From Rouxiella badensis (lineage in GTDB: Bacteria; Pseudomonadota; Gammaproteobacteria; Enterobacterales; Enterobacteriaceae), in NCBI GenBank assembly GCA_026967495.1, contig CP114060.1:3100001-3164000 (forward strand): a DNA stretch of 64,000 nucleotides, in the 5' to 3' direction. A program made the translations under genes and the position numbers. Below the pieces are notes generated by a model. It ran no database searches and was not told where the DNA came from. It worked only from the letters and a program-made list of their open reading frames with translations. Positions 54,409 to 63,088 of the stretch are shown here, piece by piece. Numbering within the stretch: the stretch's first letter is position 1; every line of letters begins with the position of its first letter.

Positions 54409-55406
54409 ATGAACAACGTGTTTTCTAAAGCCGGAATGAAAAAATCCTTCACCTTATTGAGTCTGGCGGTGGCGCTGGGGGCATTAGCGCAGGCGCGGCA
54501 CAGGCGGCGGATACCCCGGTCGCTATTGGTATTTCTGGCTGGACGGGTTTTGCTCCTCTCACGCTTGCCGACAAGGCGGGCATCTTTAAGAAAAACGGCC
54601 TCGACGTCACCCTGAAGAGTGTCCCTCAGCAGTCACGCCATCTGGCGATTGCCTCGGGTTCCTTGCAGTGTGCGGCCACCACCGTTGAAACCTATCTGAC
54701 CTGGAACGCAGCCGGTGTCGCTATCAAGCAGATAGTGCAGCTCGACAAGTCCTACGGTGCGGACGGCATCGCGGTGCGTCAAGGCATCAACAAGATTTCA
54801 GACCTGAAGGGTAAAACCATCAGCGTTGACGCCCCCGGTACGTCTTCCTATTTCCTGCTGGCCTGGATGCTGGATAAAAACGGCATGAGCGTCAAGGACG
54901 TCAAGTTGGCGACGCTGGGGCCTGACGCCGCCGCGCACGCTTTTATCGCTGGTCAAAATGATGCCGCGGTGACCTATGAGCCGTATCTTTCCACCATTCG
55001 CCAAAGCCCGGACAAGGGCAAGATCCTCGCCACCACGCTGCAATACCCGATGGTGATGGATACCCTGGGCTGTACGCCGAGCTTCCTCGAGAAAAATCCC
55101 AAGGCGGCTCAGGCGCTGGTCAACAGCTACTTTGAAGCGCTGGACATGATCAAGAAAGACCCCGAAAAATCTAACGAAATCATGGGTGCGGCGGTGAAGG
55201 AAACCGGCAAGCAGTTTGCCGAGGAGTCGAGCTATCTGCGCTGGCAAGATCTCAACCAGAACAAACAATTCTTCAGCGGTGAGATAACCCGCTTCAGTCA
55301 AGAGGCGGCAACGCTGCTGACGGAGATGAAGATTCTGCGTAAAACGCCCGATATCAGTACCTTGTTCGATCCTCAGTACGTTAATAACGCCACGGTTGCG
55401 AAATAG
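54409..55406 (+). pseudogene. ABC transporter substrate-binding protein (NitT/TauT/SsuA type) of the hut regulon; frameshifted
   Basis: About 332 residues when repaired. Start MNNVFSKAGMKKSFTLLSLA at 54409 (GGGAG upstream), a signal peptide. The frame breaks near 54480 at a G5 run: a sixth G restores ISAGAAQAADTPVAIGISGW, with the cleavage site near AQA. The mature protein (FAPLTLADKAGIFKKNGLDV, VTYEPYLSTIR) fits the SsuA/TauA-type binding domain. It lies under a HutC-like operator and before hutH, so histidine, urocanate or a related imidazole is the likely ligand. Confidence 0.8.
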
Positions 55407-55423
55407 TCATGAAGGGAGCGTTG

Positions 55424-56302
55424 ATGCAAAGTCCTGTTACTCATGCACCGCAGGAACCCTCCGAGTCAGTTCAACGCGAGCCGGGACCTTTGCCGGCGAG
55501 CAAAAAGGTCTGGCATAACCCGATGATGGTTCCGCTGCGGCCCGTGCCCAGCCGCCAACGCTGGTTTTTGGGTTTCTGCTTCTTTGTGGTGTTTTTCGTC
55601 GCCTGGGCGCTGGTCACCTTCACCGGCGTGGTGTCGCCGACGTTTTTAGCGAATCCTGCCAGTATGCTGGAAGAGGGCTGGCTGCTGTTTACCCAGTTCG
55701 ACTTCGCCAATGATATCGGCATGACGGTGATGCGGGTGTTGGGCGGCTTTGTTCTGGCGTCAATAATTGCCGTTCCGCTGGGGATAATGATGGGCTCTTA
55801 CAAGCTTATCGAGGCCTTCTTCGAGCCGTTCGTCTCTTTTTGCCGCTATCTTCCCGCCTCGGCGTTTGTCCCGCTGCTTATCCTGTGGGCCGGTATCGGC
55901 GAGATGCAAAAAATACTGGTTATCTTCATCGGCTCATTCTTCCAGATAACCCTGATGGTGGCCGTGACGGTGGGCGCAGCGCGTCGCGACCTGGTTGAAG
56001 CGGCATATACGCTGGGGGCAACCAATCGCAGCGTGGTGCGTCGGGTTATTATTCCCGGTGCCGCACCGGAGATTGCCGAGCTGCTGCGTCTGGTGCTCGG
56101 CTGGGCATGGACCTACGTTATCGTCGCCGAGCTGATTGGCTCCTCAAGCGGGATAGGCCACATGATTGTCGACAGTCAGGCGATGCTCAACACAGGACAA
56201 ATGATCTTCGGCATTATCGTCATTGGCTGCATTGGCCTGCTGTCGGACTTCCTGTTTAAAGCCGCCAACCGTCGCCTGTTTGTCTGGAGCGCATTTAAAT
56301 GA
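55424..56302 (+). CDS. ABC transporter permease (NitT/TauT/SsuC type) of the hut regulon
   Basis: 292 residues from ATG 55424 (GGGAG 5 bases upstream); 55409 is an in-frame alternative. About six membrane segments, beginning WFLGFCFFVVFFVAWALVTF. Family blocks: VRRVIIPGAAPEIAELLRLV (the EAA loop) and GWAWTYVIVAELIGSSSGIG. It overlaps the ATPase start by 4 bases. It pairs with the binding protein upstream. Confidence 0.88.
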   Translation: MQSPVTHAPQEPSESVQREPGPLPASKKVWHNPMMVPLRPVPSRQRWFLGFCFFVVFFVAWALVTFTGVVSPTFLANPASMLEEGWLLFTQFDFANDIGMTVMRVLGGFVLASIIAVPLGIMMGSYKLIEAFFEPFVSFCRYLPASAFVPLLILWAGIGEMQKILVIFIGSFFQITLMVAVTVGAARRDLVEAAYTLGATNRSVVRRVIIPGAAPEIAELLRLVLGWAWTYVIVAELIGSSSGIGHMIVDSQAMLNTGQMIFGIIVIGCIGLLSDFLFKAANRRLFVWSAFK

Positions 56303-57084
56303 ATAAACCCAAGCTGAGCGTGCGACAGGTTGAACGCATCTTCACCGGCCCGAAGGGCGAGAAAACGCAGGCGCTGCTGCCGGTGGATTATCAGGTCAAT
56401 GAAAACGATTTTATCACCATCCTCGGGCCTTCGGGCTGCGGCAAATCGACGCTGCTGCGCATTGTTGCCGGCCTCGACCAGCCAACGCGTGGCGAGGTGT
56501 GGCTGGACGGCGAACGGGTAGAAGGGCCGGGGGCCGATCGCGGCATGGTTTTCCAGAGCTACACGCTGTTCCCGTGGCTCAGCGTGCAGCAAAACATCTG
56601 TTTCGGCCTCGAAGAGCGCGGGGTGAGCAAAGCGGCACAAAAGGAGCGTAGCGACTACTTTATTAACAAGGTCGGGCTGCGTGGTTTCGAGCATCACTTC
56701 CCGCGTCAGCTGTCGGGCGGTATGCAGCAGCGTACTGCCATCGCCCGTGCGCTGGCCAATGACCCAAAAATCCTGCTGATGGACGAACCGTTCGGCGCGT
56801 TGGACAACCAGACCCGAGTGATGATGCAGGAACTGCTGCTGTCGATTTGGGAGTCGTCGCGCAAAACCGTGCTTTTCGTGACGCACGATATCGACGAGGC
56901 GATTTTTATGGCCAATAAGGTCGCGATTTTCAGCGCACGGCCGGGAAGAATCAAGACCGAGGTGGCGGTGGATTTTCCGCATCCTCGTGAGTATCGACTC
57001 AAAACCTCGCCGGAATTCATGGCATTAAAGGCCAGAGTAACGGAAGAAATACGCGTCGAGACGCTACAGGCGCAAGAGCACTAG
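56299..57084 (+). CDS. ABC transporter ATP-binding protein (SsuB/TauB type) of the hut regulon
   Basis: 261 residues. Walker A GPSGCGKST, Q-loop VFQSYTLFPWL, signature LSGGMQQRTAIARAL, Walker B ILLMDEPFGALD, switch FVTHDIDEAIFMA. This subfamily energises uptake of small anions, sulfonates, pyrimidines and similar compounds. The ATG overlaps the permease stop (ATGA). Confidence 0.9.
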   Translation: MNKPKLSVRQVERIFTGPKGEKTQALLPVDYQVNENDFITILGPSGCGKSTLLRIVAGLDQPTRGEVWLDGERVEGPGADRGMVFQSYTLFPWLSVQQNICFGLEERGVSKAAQKERSDYFINKVGLRGFEHHFPRQLSGGMQQRTAIARALANDPKILLMDEPFGALDNQTRVMMQELLLSIWESSRKTVLFVTHDIDEAIFMANKVAIFSARPGRIKTEVAVDFPHPREYRLKTSPEFMALKARVTEEIRVETLQAQEH

Positions 57085-57187
57085 CTTAACGGTAACCGCT
57101 TTACAGTCACCTATTTACGGCGGGAGTTTTCCGCAAACGAACCGATATCCCGGGCGGTCAGCCGTCCCGGGAATTTGTTTCACTTAA

Positions 57188-57200
57188 CTTGTCTATACAG
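57188..57200. promoter_or_regulatory. HutC-like operator upstream of hutH
   Basis: CTTGTCTATACAG, 10 bases before the hutH start, in inverse orientation to the other three (reverse pattern CTTGTCTATACAAG). Binding here would block transcription or translation start. Confidence 0.6.
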
Positions 57201-57209
57201 GAATAGATT

Positions 57210-58757
57210 ATGGCTTCTTCATCCAAAGATATGACACTTTGCCATCTGCAACCCGGTCAGGTTGATTTGGCCACGCTGCGTAAAATTTATCAGGGCAATG
57301 TGCGCATAGAACTGGCTGATTCGGCGCGCGCCGATGTGCTGGCATCGCAGGAAACTGTGCAGCGCATTGTCGAGCAGGGACGCGTGGTTTACGGCATTAA
57401 CACCGGTTTTGGCAAGCTTGCCCAAACCATGATCCCGGCCGAACGTCTGGCCGAACTACAGCGCAATCTGGTGCTGTCGCACAGCGTAGGGATTGGCGAA
57501 GACCTGCCGGACAACGTGGTACGCCTGGTGATGGCAACCAAGGTACTCAGCCTGTCTCGCGGCCATTCCGGTATCCGCATTGAGGTTATCGAGGCGCTGA
57601 TTGCGTTGTTCAACGCGGGCGTGATGCCGTGCATTCCCGAAAAAGGCTCGGTCGGGGCATCGGGTGATTTAGCGCCGCTGGCGCACCTTTCTCTGATGCT
57701 GATTGGTGAGGGTCAGGTCCGCGTTAACGGCGTGAAAATATCTGCGGTGGAAGGGCTGGCGACTGTCGGCCTCAAACCTTTCGTGCTGGGGCCTAAAGAG
57801 GGTCTGGCGCTGCTCAACGGTACGCAGGTTTCGACCTCGCTGGCGCTGCGTGGTTTGTTTGAGGGTGAGCGTGTTTTCGCCGCCGGACTGGTGGCCGGTG
57901 CGCTGTCGCTCGAGGCGATTAAAGGTTCAGTCAAACCTTTGGATGCGCGTATTCACGAAGCCCGTGGACAAGAGGGACAAATCGCGGTGGCGGCGGCCGT
58001 CTCCAGGCTGCTGGCAGGGAGTGACATTGTCACCTCTCACGCGAACTGCGGGCGTGTGCAGGACCCGTATTCGATTCGCTGTGTGCCGCAGGTGATGGGC
58101 GCCTGCCTCGATAATCTCAAGCATGCTGCGCGAATTCTGCAAATTGAAGCCAACGCCGCGTCCGACAACCCGCTGGTGTTTGAGAACGGCGACGTGATTT
58201 CTGGCGGTAACTTCCACGCTGAACCGGTGGCCTTCGCCGCCGACATTATTGCGCTGGCGGTGGCCGAGATTGGGGCCATCTCTGAACGCCGCCTCGCGCT
58301 GCTGCTCGACACCGGTCTCTCTGGTCTGCCGCCGTTCCTGGTGCACGACGGTGGCGTCAACTCCGGCTTTATGATTGCGCAGGTGACCGCTGCCGCGCTG
58401 GCCTCCGAGAATAAATCGCTGGCGCATCCCGGCAGCGTAGACAGTCTGCCGACCTCCGCCAATCAGGAAGACCACGTGTCGATGGCGACCTATGCGGCCC
58501 GCCGTCTGGGGGATATGTGCTTTAACACCGCTGTAGTGGTCGGCATTGAGGCGATGGCCGCCGTGCAGGGCATCGATTTCAACCGTCCGCTGCGCAGCTC
58601 CGAGATTATCGAAGGTGAAATCAACGCCGTACGCGAGAAGGTGGCCTTCCTCGAGCGCGACCGCCTGATGGCGCCGGATGTCGAAAATATGCGCCTGTGG
58701 GCCAGCCGTGAACACTGGCCTGAGCCGATTCAGTCCCTGCTGCCAAGCTTTCGTTAA
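57210..58757 (+). CDS. hutH: Histidine ammonia-lyase
   Basis: 515 residues, full length. It removes ammonia from L-histidine to give urocanate. The MIO prosthetic group forms from A150-S151-G152 in GSVGASGDLAPLAHLSLMLI. Active-site tyrosine lies in VYGINTGFGKLA; other blocks are NCGRVQDPYSIRCVPQVMGA and FHAEPVAFAADIIALA. It is followed by hutU after 50 bases and preceded by a HutC-like operator. Confidence 0.95.
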   Translation: MASSSKDMTLCHLQPGQVDLATLRKIYQGNVRIELADSARADVLASQETVQRIVEQGRVVYGINTGFGKLAQTMIPAERLAELQRNLVLSHSVGIGEDLPDNVVRLVMATKVLSLSRGHSGIRIEVIEALIALFNAGVMPCIPEKGSVGASGDLAPLAHLSLMLIGEGQVRVNGVKISAVEGLATVGLKPFVLGPKEGLALLNGTQVSTSLALRGLFEGERVFAAGLVAGALSLEAIKGSVKPLDARIHEARGQEGQIAVAAAVSRLLAGSDIVTSHANCGRVQDPYSIRCVPQVMGACLDNLKHAARILQIEANAASDNPLVFENGDVISGGNFHAEPVAFAADIIALAVAEIGAISERRLALLLDTGLSGLPPFLVHDGGVNSGFMIAQVTAAALASENKSLAHPGSVDSLPTSANQEDHVSMATYAARRLGDMCFNTAVVVGIEAMAAVQGIDFNRPLRSSEIIEGEINAVREKVAFLERDRLMAPDVENMRLWASREHWPEPIQSLLPSFR

Positions 58758-58807
58758 TCTTAAAAAATACGTTGAATACTGACGTTTAAATCATGAAGGA
58801 GTGAAAA

Positions 58808-60489
58808 ATGAATTCACCGCAGAAAACCGCCGTTGCCCGCGTCATTCGCGCCCCGCATGGCACGGAGTTGAGCTGTCAGAACTGGCTGATTGAAGCGGCC
58901 TACCGCATGATTCAAAACAATCTGGATCCCGACGTCGCCGAACGTCCTGAAGATCTGGTGGTGTACGGTGGCATCGGCAAAGCGGCACGCAACTGGCCGG
59001 CGTTCGAGGGGATTCTGGCCAGCTTGCGCAGCCTCAAAGAAGATGAAACGCTGCTGGTGCAGTCCGGCAAGCCGGTGGGCATTTTCCGCACCCACACCGA
59101 TGCACCGCGGGTGCTGATTGCCAACTCCAACCTGGTACCACACTGGGCCAACTGGGAGCATTTTCATGAGTTGGATAAGGCGGGTTTGATGATGTACGGC
59201 CAGATGACGGCCGGTTCGTGGATTTATATCGGTGCGCAGGGCATCGTTCAGGGTACCTATGAGACCTTCGCCGAGGCGGGTCGCCAGCACTATGACAGCA
59301 ACCTGCGCGGCAAGTGGATCCTCACCGCCGGTCTGGGTGGCATGGGTGGCGCGCAGCCGTTGGCGGGCGTCCTCGCGGGTGCCTGTGTGCTGGCTATAGA
59401 GTGTCAGGAGTCGCGCATTGATTTCCGTCTGCGTACCCGCTATCTCGACTACAAGGCACACAGCATTGACGAAGCGCTGACCATGATTGAAACGGCCTGC
59501 GCCGAGAAGAAGGCCATTTCCGTAGGTCTGCTGGGCAACGCCGCCGACATTATGCCTGAGTTGGTGAAACGTGCGCAGCAGGGCGGATTGCGCCCGGATA
59601 TTGTCACCGATCAGACTTCGGCCCATGACCCACTCAACGGCTACCTGCCGCAGGGCTGGACGCTCGAGCAGTGGCAAGAGGCGCGTAAGTCCGACCCACA
59701 GTCGGTGGTCAAAGCGGCGCGTGCCTCGATGGCCGTTCACGTGCAGGCGATGCTCGATTTCCACGCGATGGGCATTCCCACCGTCGATTACGGTAATAAC
59801 ATTCGTCAGGTTGCTAAAGATGAAGGCGTTGAAAATGCCTTTGATTTCCCTGGGTTTGTGCCTGCCTACATTCGTCCGCTGTTCTGCGAAGGCAAAGGTC
59901 CGTTCCGCTGGGTAGCGCTGTCCGGTGACCCGGAAGACATCTATAAAACCGATGCCAAACTCAAAGAGCTGTTCCCGGATAATGCTAATCTAATCAACTG
60001 GCTGGACATGGCCCGTGAGCGAATTGCCTTCCAGGGTTTACCGGCGCGTATTTGCTGGCTGGGGTTGGGTGAGCGCCACATCGCCGGTCTGGCATTTAAC
60101 GAAATGGTGCGCAACGGAGAACTGAAAGCGCCGGTGGTCATCGGTCGTGACCATCTCGATACCGGTTCCGTTGCGTCACCAAACCGTGAGACGGAAGCCA
60201 TGAAAGACGGTTCCGATGCTGTGTCTGACTGGCCGCTGCTCAACGCGTTGTTAAACACTGCGGGGGAGCGACCTGGGTAAGCCTGCACCACGGCGGTGGC
60301 GTGGGCATGGGCTTCTCGCAGCACGCAGGGATGGTTATTGTCTGTGACGGTACGGAGGCGGCCGATGCCCGACTGGCTCGCGTTCTGTTCAACGACCCGG
60401 CCACCGGCGTGATGCGTCATGCTGATGCGGGTTACGAACAGGCGATCGAATGTGCCAAAACCCACGAGCTGAACCTGCCGATGCTCTGA
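58808..60489 (+). pseudogene. hutU: Urocanate hydratase (HutU); frameshifted near the C-terminus
   Basis: About 560 residues when repaired, the normal HutU length. It converts urocanate to imidazolonepropionate using NAD+. Start at 58808 with AAGGAG upstream. NAD-binding glycine block GLGGMGGAQPLAGVLAGACV; DQTSAHDPLNGYLPQGW; a conserved cysteine in ARICWLGLGERHIAGLA. The frame breaks near 60265 at a G5 run: a sixth G restores [20 protein letters not shown] and the rest to 60489. A G-run read error is the simplest cause. Confidence 0.9.
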
Positions 60490-60512
60490 TGAGGTCAGGG
60501 GTTTGGATTAAA

Positions 60513-60547
60513 AAGGCGGGCAGAAGAGAGCATCTTCTGGCCGCCTT
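60513..60547 (+). terminator. Terminator-like hairpin after hutU
   Basis: AAGGCGGGCAGAAGA (60513-60527) and TCTTCTGGCCGCCTT (60533-60547) form a long stem with a G/G mismatch and a short loop. No strong T tract. It closes the hutHU unit. Confidence 0.6.
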
Positions 60548-60722
60548 GGTATTTAACTGGCTAATAACGCAAACCCTGTGAGAGAGAGTGCCGTGTCAGC
60601 TGGCACCCATTTATTACGTCACGGCCTTTGAACTGTGGCGCATAAATTGCTTACCCGTTCCCATCGGCTACTACCCGGTAGCCTGCTAACATCACTATTA
60701 CGCAAGTTGAGAGAGGCGGTAC

Positions 60723-61815
60723 ATGCACGCACAGAATATTATTTTCCCGGCGCAGGTCCTGCGCGGTCCGGGCGTATTGGCGCAGTTGGGCGAAATTTGC
60801 AGCCTGCTGGGCAAGCGCGCGCTGGTGATTGGCGGGCATCAGGCCTTGGCCGCCTTAGGGGATAAAATCAATCATTACCTCGAAGGGACGCCGGTCTCTG
60901 TCGTAGGCACCGAGTGGTTTGGCGGTGAGTCCAGCGAGGGCAATATTCTGCGTTTGGCCGAGCGGGTGAAAACGCTGTCGGCCGACCTTATTCTCAGCGT
61001 TGGCGGCGGCAAGTCGCTTGATACCGGTAAAGCCGTCGGTGCAGCGGCCCAGGTACCGGTTGTCACTATTCCCACTGTCGCCGCGACCTGTGCCGCCGTA
61101 ACGCCGCTGACCATTCGCTATTTTGACGACGGACACTTTCGTGACCTTTTTCCGCTGCCGCAGGCACCGGCCAGCGTCATCATCGACAGTGAGCTGTTGT
61201 CGAAAGCGCCGCTGCGTTGGTTGGCGGCTGGCCTCGGCGACACCTTGGCGAAATGGTATGAATTTCGCGCCATCAGCAACCATCACGCCGCGCTGAGCGG
61301 CGTCGCGCGATCCTCCAGCGCCAACAGCCGCATTTGCTATGACCTGATAGCCTTTTACGGCGGCGCGGCCTGTGACGCAGTGCGTGAAGGCAAGACCAGC
61401 GCTGAACTGGACCAGGTATTGGATGCTATCTTTATGTTTGCCGGGTTAACGTCGCTGATGAGCAGCGGGGCGCACGCCGCTGCATCGCACGCCATCTATG
61501 AAGGTTTTACCGTTTGTGACAAGACCCGCGAGTTTGGTCATGGACTGCTGGTGGGGTTGGGCAATCTTTGCCTCTTGGCGCTGGAGAACCGCAGCGATGA
61601 CGAGCTTCGCGAAGCGATATTGCTGTCTCATGCCTGCGCGGTGCCTTTACGTTTACGCGAGATTGCCGAGTTGAGTGATGAAGAGACTCGAAAGCATCGT
61701 TCAGGCTTCGCTGCATGCGCCAGACATGCACAATATGCCGCATCCGGTCTCTGCCGAATCGCTGTATGCCGCTTTCGCCCGCGTTGAAGCGATGGCCGAC
61801 GCGCTCAAGCTTTAA
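60723..61815 (+). pseudogene. Iron-containing alcohol/glycerol dehydrogenase (GldA/YbdH type); frameshifted near the C-terminus
   Basis: About 363 residues when repaired. NAD-site block LSVGGGKSLDTGKAV and metal-site histidines in SHAIYEGFTVCDKTREFGHG place it in the GldA family; YbdH (HcxA) is another close candidate. The frame breaks near 61680: ELSDEE should continue LESIVQASLHAPDMHNMP and end DALKL at 61815, needing one base fewer near GAGACTCG. Substrate is open: glycerol or a hydroxy acid. Confidence 0.75.
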
Positions 61816-61843
61816 TCTTCTATTGCATTCGCTGCAAAATCTG

Positions 61844-61872
61844 ACGCATTGTGCCTTTATGGTGCAATGCGT
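61844..61872. terminator. Hairpin between convergent genes
   Basis: ACGCATTGTGCC (61844-61855) and GGTGCAATGCGT (61861-61872) pair with one or two mismatches and a five-base loop, between the GldA-like gene and the convergent LysR gene. Confidence 0.5.
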
Positions 61873-61906
61873 TGGTGCAAAGTAAACCTAAAAACCTGAC
61901 GATGGT

Positions 61907-62887
61907 CTAGCTCGCCGACCGCAGCGGCGGTGATTTTGCTTTCTGCTGTAATGCCTGAAGAAATAGCGTTAATACCGAATTTAATGCGCTGCCTTTTTTC
62001 ACCACCAGGCTGAAGGGCGTCGCTATTGATATTTCTTTCGGCAGAAGGGCTTTTAATTTCTCACCACCAAAAAGGTGCAGGGCAAAATGCTTTGGCAGGA
62101 AGCCAATATAATTTCCGGTTAAAATAAGCAGGCTCACCGCTTCAACCTGAACCGCGACGGCGTTTGATGATCCGTATTCGAGATAATTATTTTTCTCGCT
62201 GTGATTGGCATAAAAGTGATTGACGACTTCGGCGGATTTTATCTGGGCCTGAGTTATTTCATCTTCAGGTAAACAATAGAGCGGATGTTTATCACCGCAG
62301 TACAGATGTGCTATTTCCTCATAGAGATAGTAGTAATCAAACTCGGGCTTTTCCTGATACACCGGCATGATGCCGCAGGTAAAGCGTCCGTCGAGCACGC
62401 CTCGTTCAATTTCGTCGAGCTGGGTTGCGTGCAGGCGCAGGCTAACTTTGGGTGCCTTGCAGTAAATCTCACCAAGTGCATGAATAATCGGTGAGGTTGA
62501 GTCGGTAATGGTGTTGTCGATGATGCCAATGTTCAGCTCACCAAACATGTCGTGGCGGGCATTATTGAGCTTGTCGCGGAACTGGTTGATCGACGAAAAC
62601 AGGTCGAGACAGGCCTGGTAGGTCACTTTGCCATGCTCGGTTAAATAAAACCCCTCACGGCCTCGGGTGCAGAGTTTCATTCCAAAACGCACCTCGAGAT
62701 CGGAAATTTGTTTACTGATTGCCGCCAGGCCAATATTCAGTTCATTGCAGGCGGCGGTAAATCCTCCCGCTTCGACCACGGTTTTAAAAACGCGTAAAAG
62801 TTTTAGGTCAGCGACCCCAATGCCATGCTGATTAACCTCATTTCTGATGGAGGGCGAGTTTCCTGATTTGGAAAGTGGACTTTCCAT
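61907..62887 (-). CDS. LysR-family transcriptional regulator
   Basis: 326 residues. N-terminal helix-turn-helix: LKLLRVFKTVVEAGGFTAAC, then NELNIGLAAISKQISDLEVR, with a 25-residue extension before it. The effector domain starts at ELNIGIIDNTITDSTSPIIH. It is divergent from the argininosuccinate lyase-like gene across 200 bases, so that gene is the likely target. Effector unknown. Confidence 0.87.
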   Translation of the reverse strand: MESPLSKSGNSPSIRNEVNQHGIGVADLKLLRVFKTVVEAGGFTAACNELNIGLAAISKQISDLEVRFGMKLCTRGREGFYLTEHGKVTYQACLDLFSSINQFRDKLNNARHDMFGELNIGIIDNTITDSTSPIIHALGEIYCKAPKVSLRLHATQLDEIERGVLDGRFTCGIMPVYQEKPEFDYYYLYEEIAHLYCGDKHPLYCLPEDEITQAQIKSAEVVNHFYANHSEKNNYLEYGSSNAVAVQVEAVSLLILTGNYIGFLPKHFALHLFGGEKLKALLPKEISIATPFSLVVKKGSALNSVLTLFLQALQQKAKSPPLRSAS

Positions 62888-63088
62888 AATAAATATTTAC
62901 CCCCGGTACAAATAAATCCAACATCGAATCAAGGCAAGTTTCTTAATTTATATTTTCATGATGGCAAGCAGATCTTTTTTTATATTTTTCGCATCATCAG
63001 TTTCCTCCGGATGAGCCGTAAAAATGACCCACGTCTCGCTGCCTTGTTAAATCATTTTTGCAACATCTATGCCAGAAAGGAGTACGAC

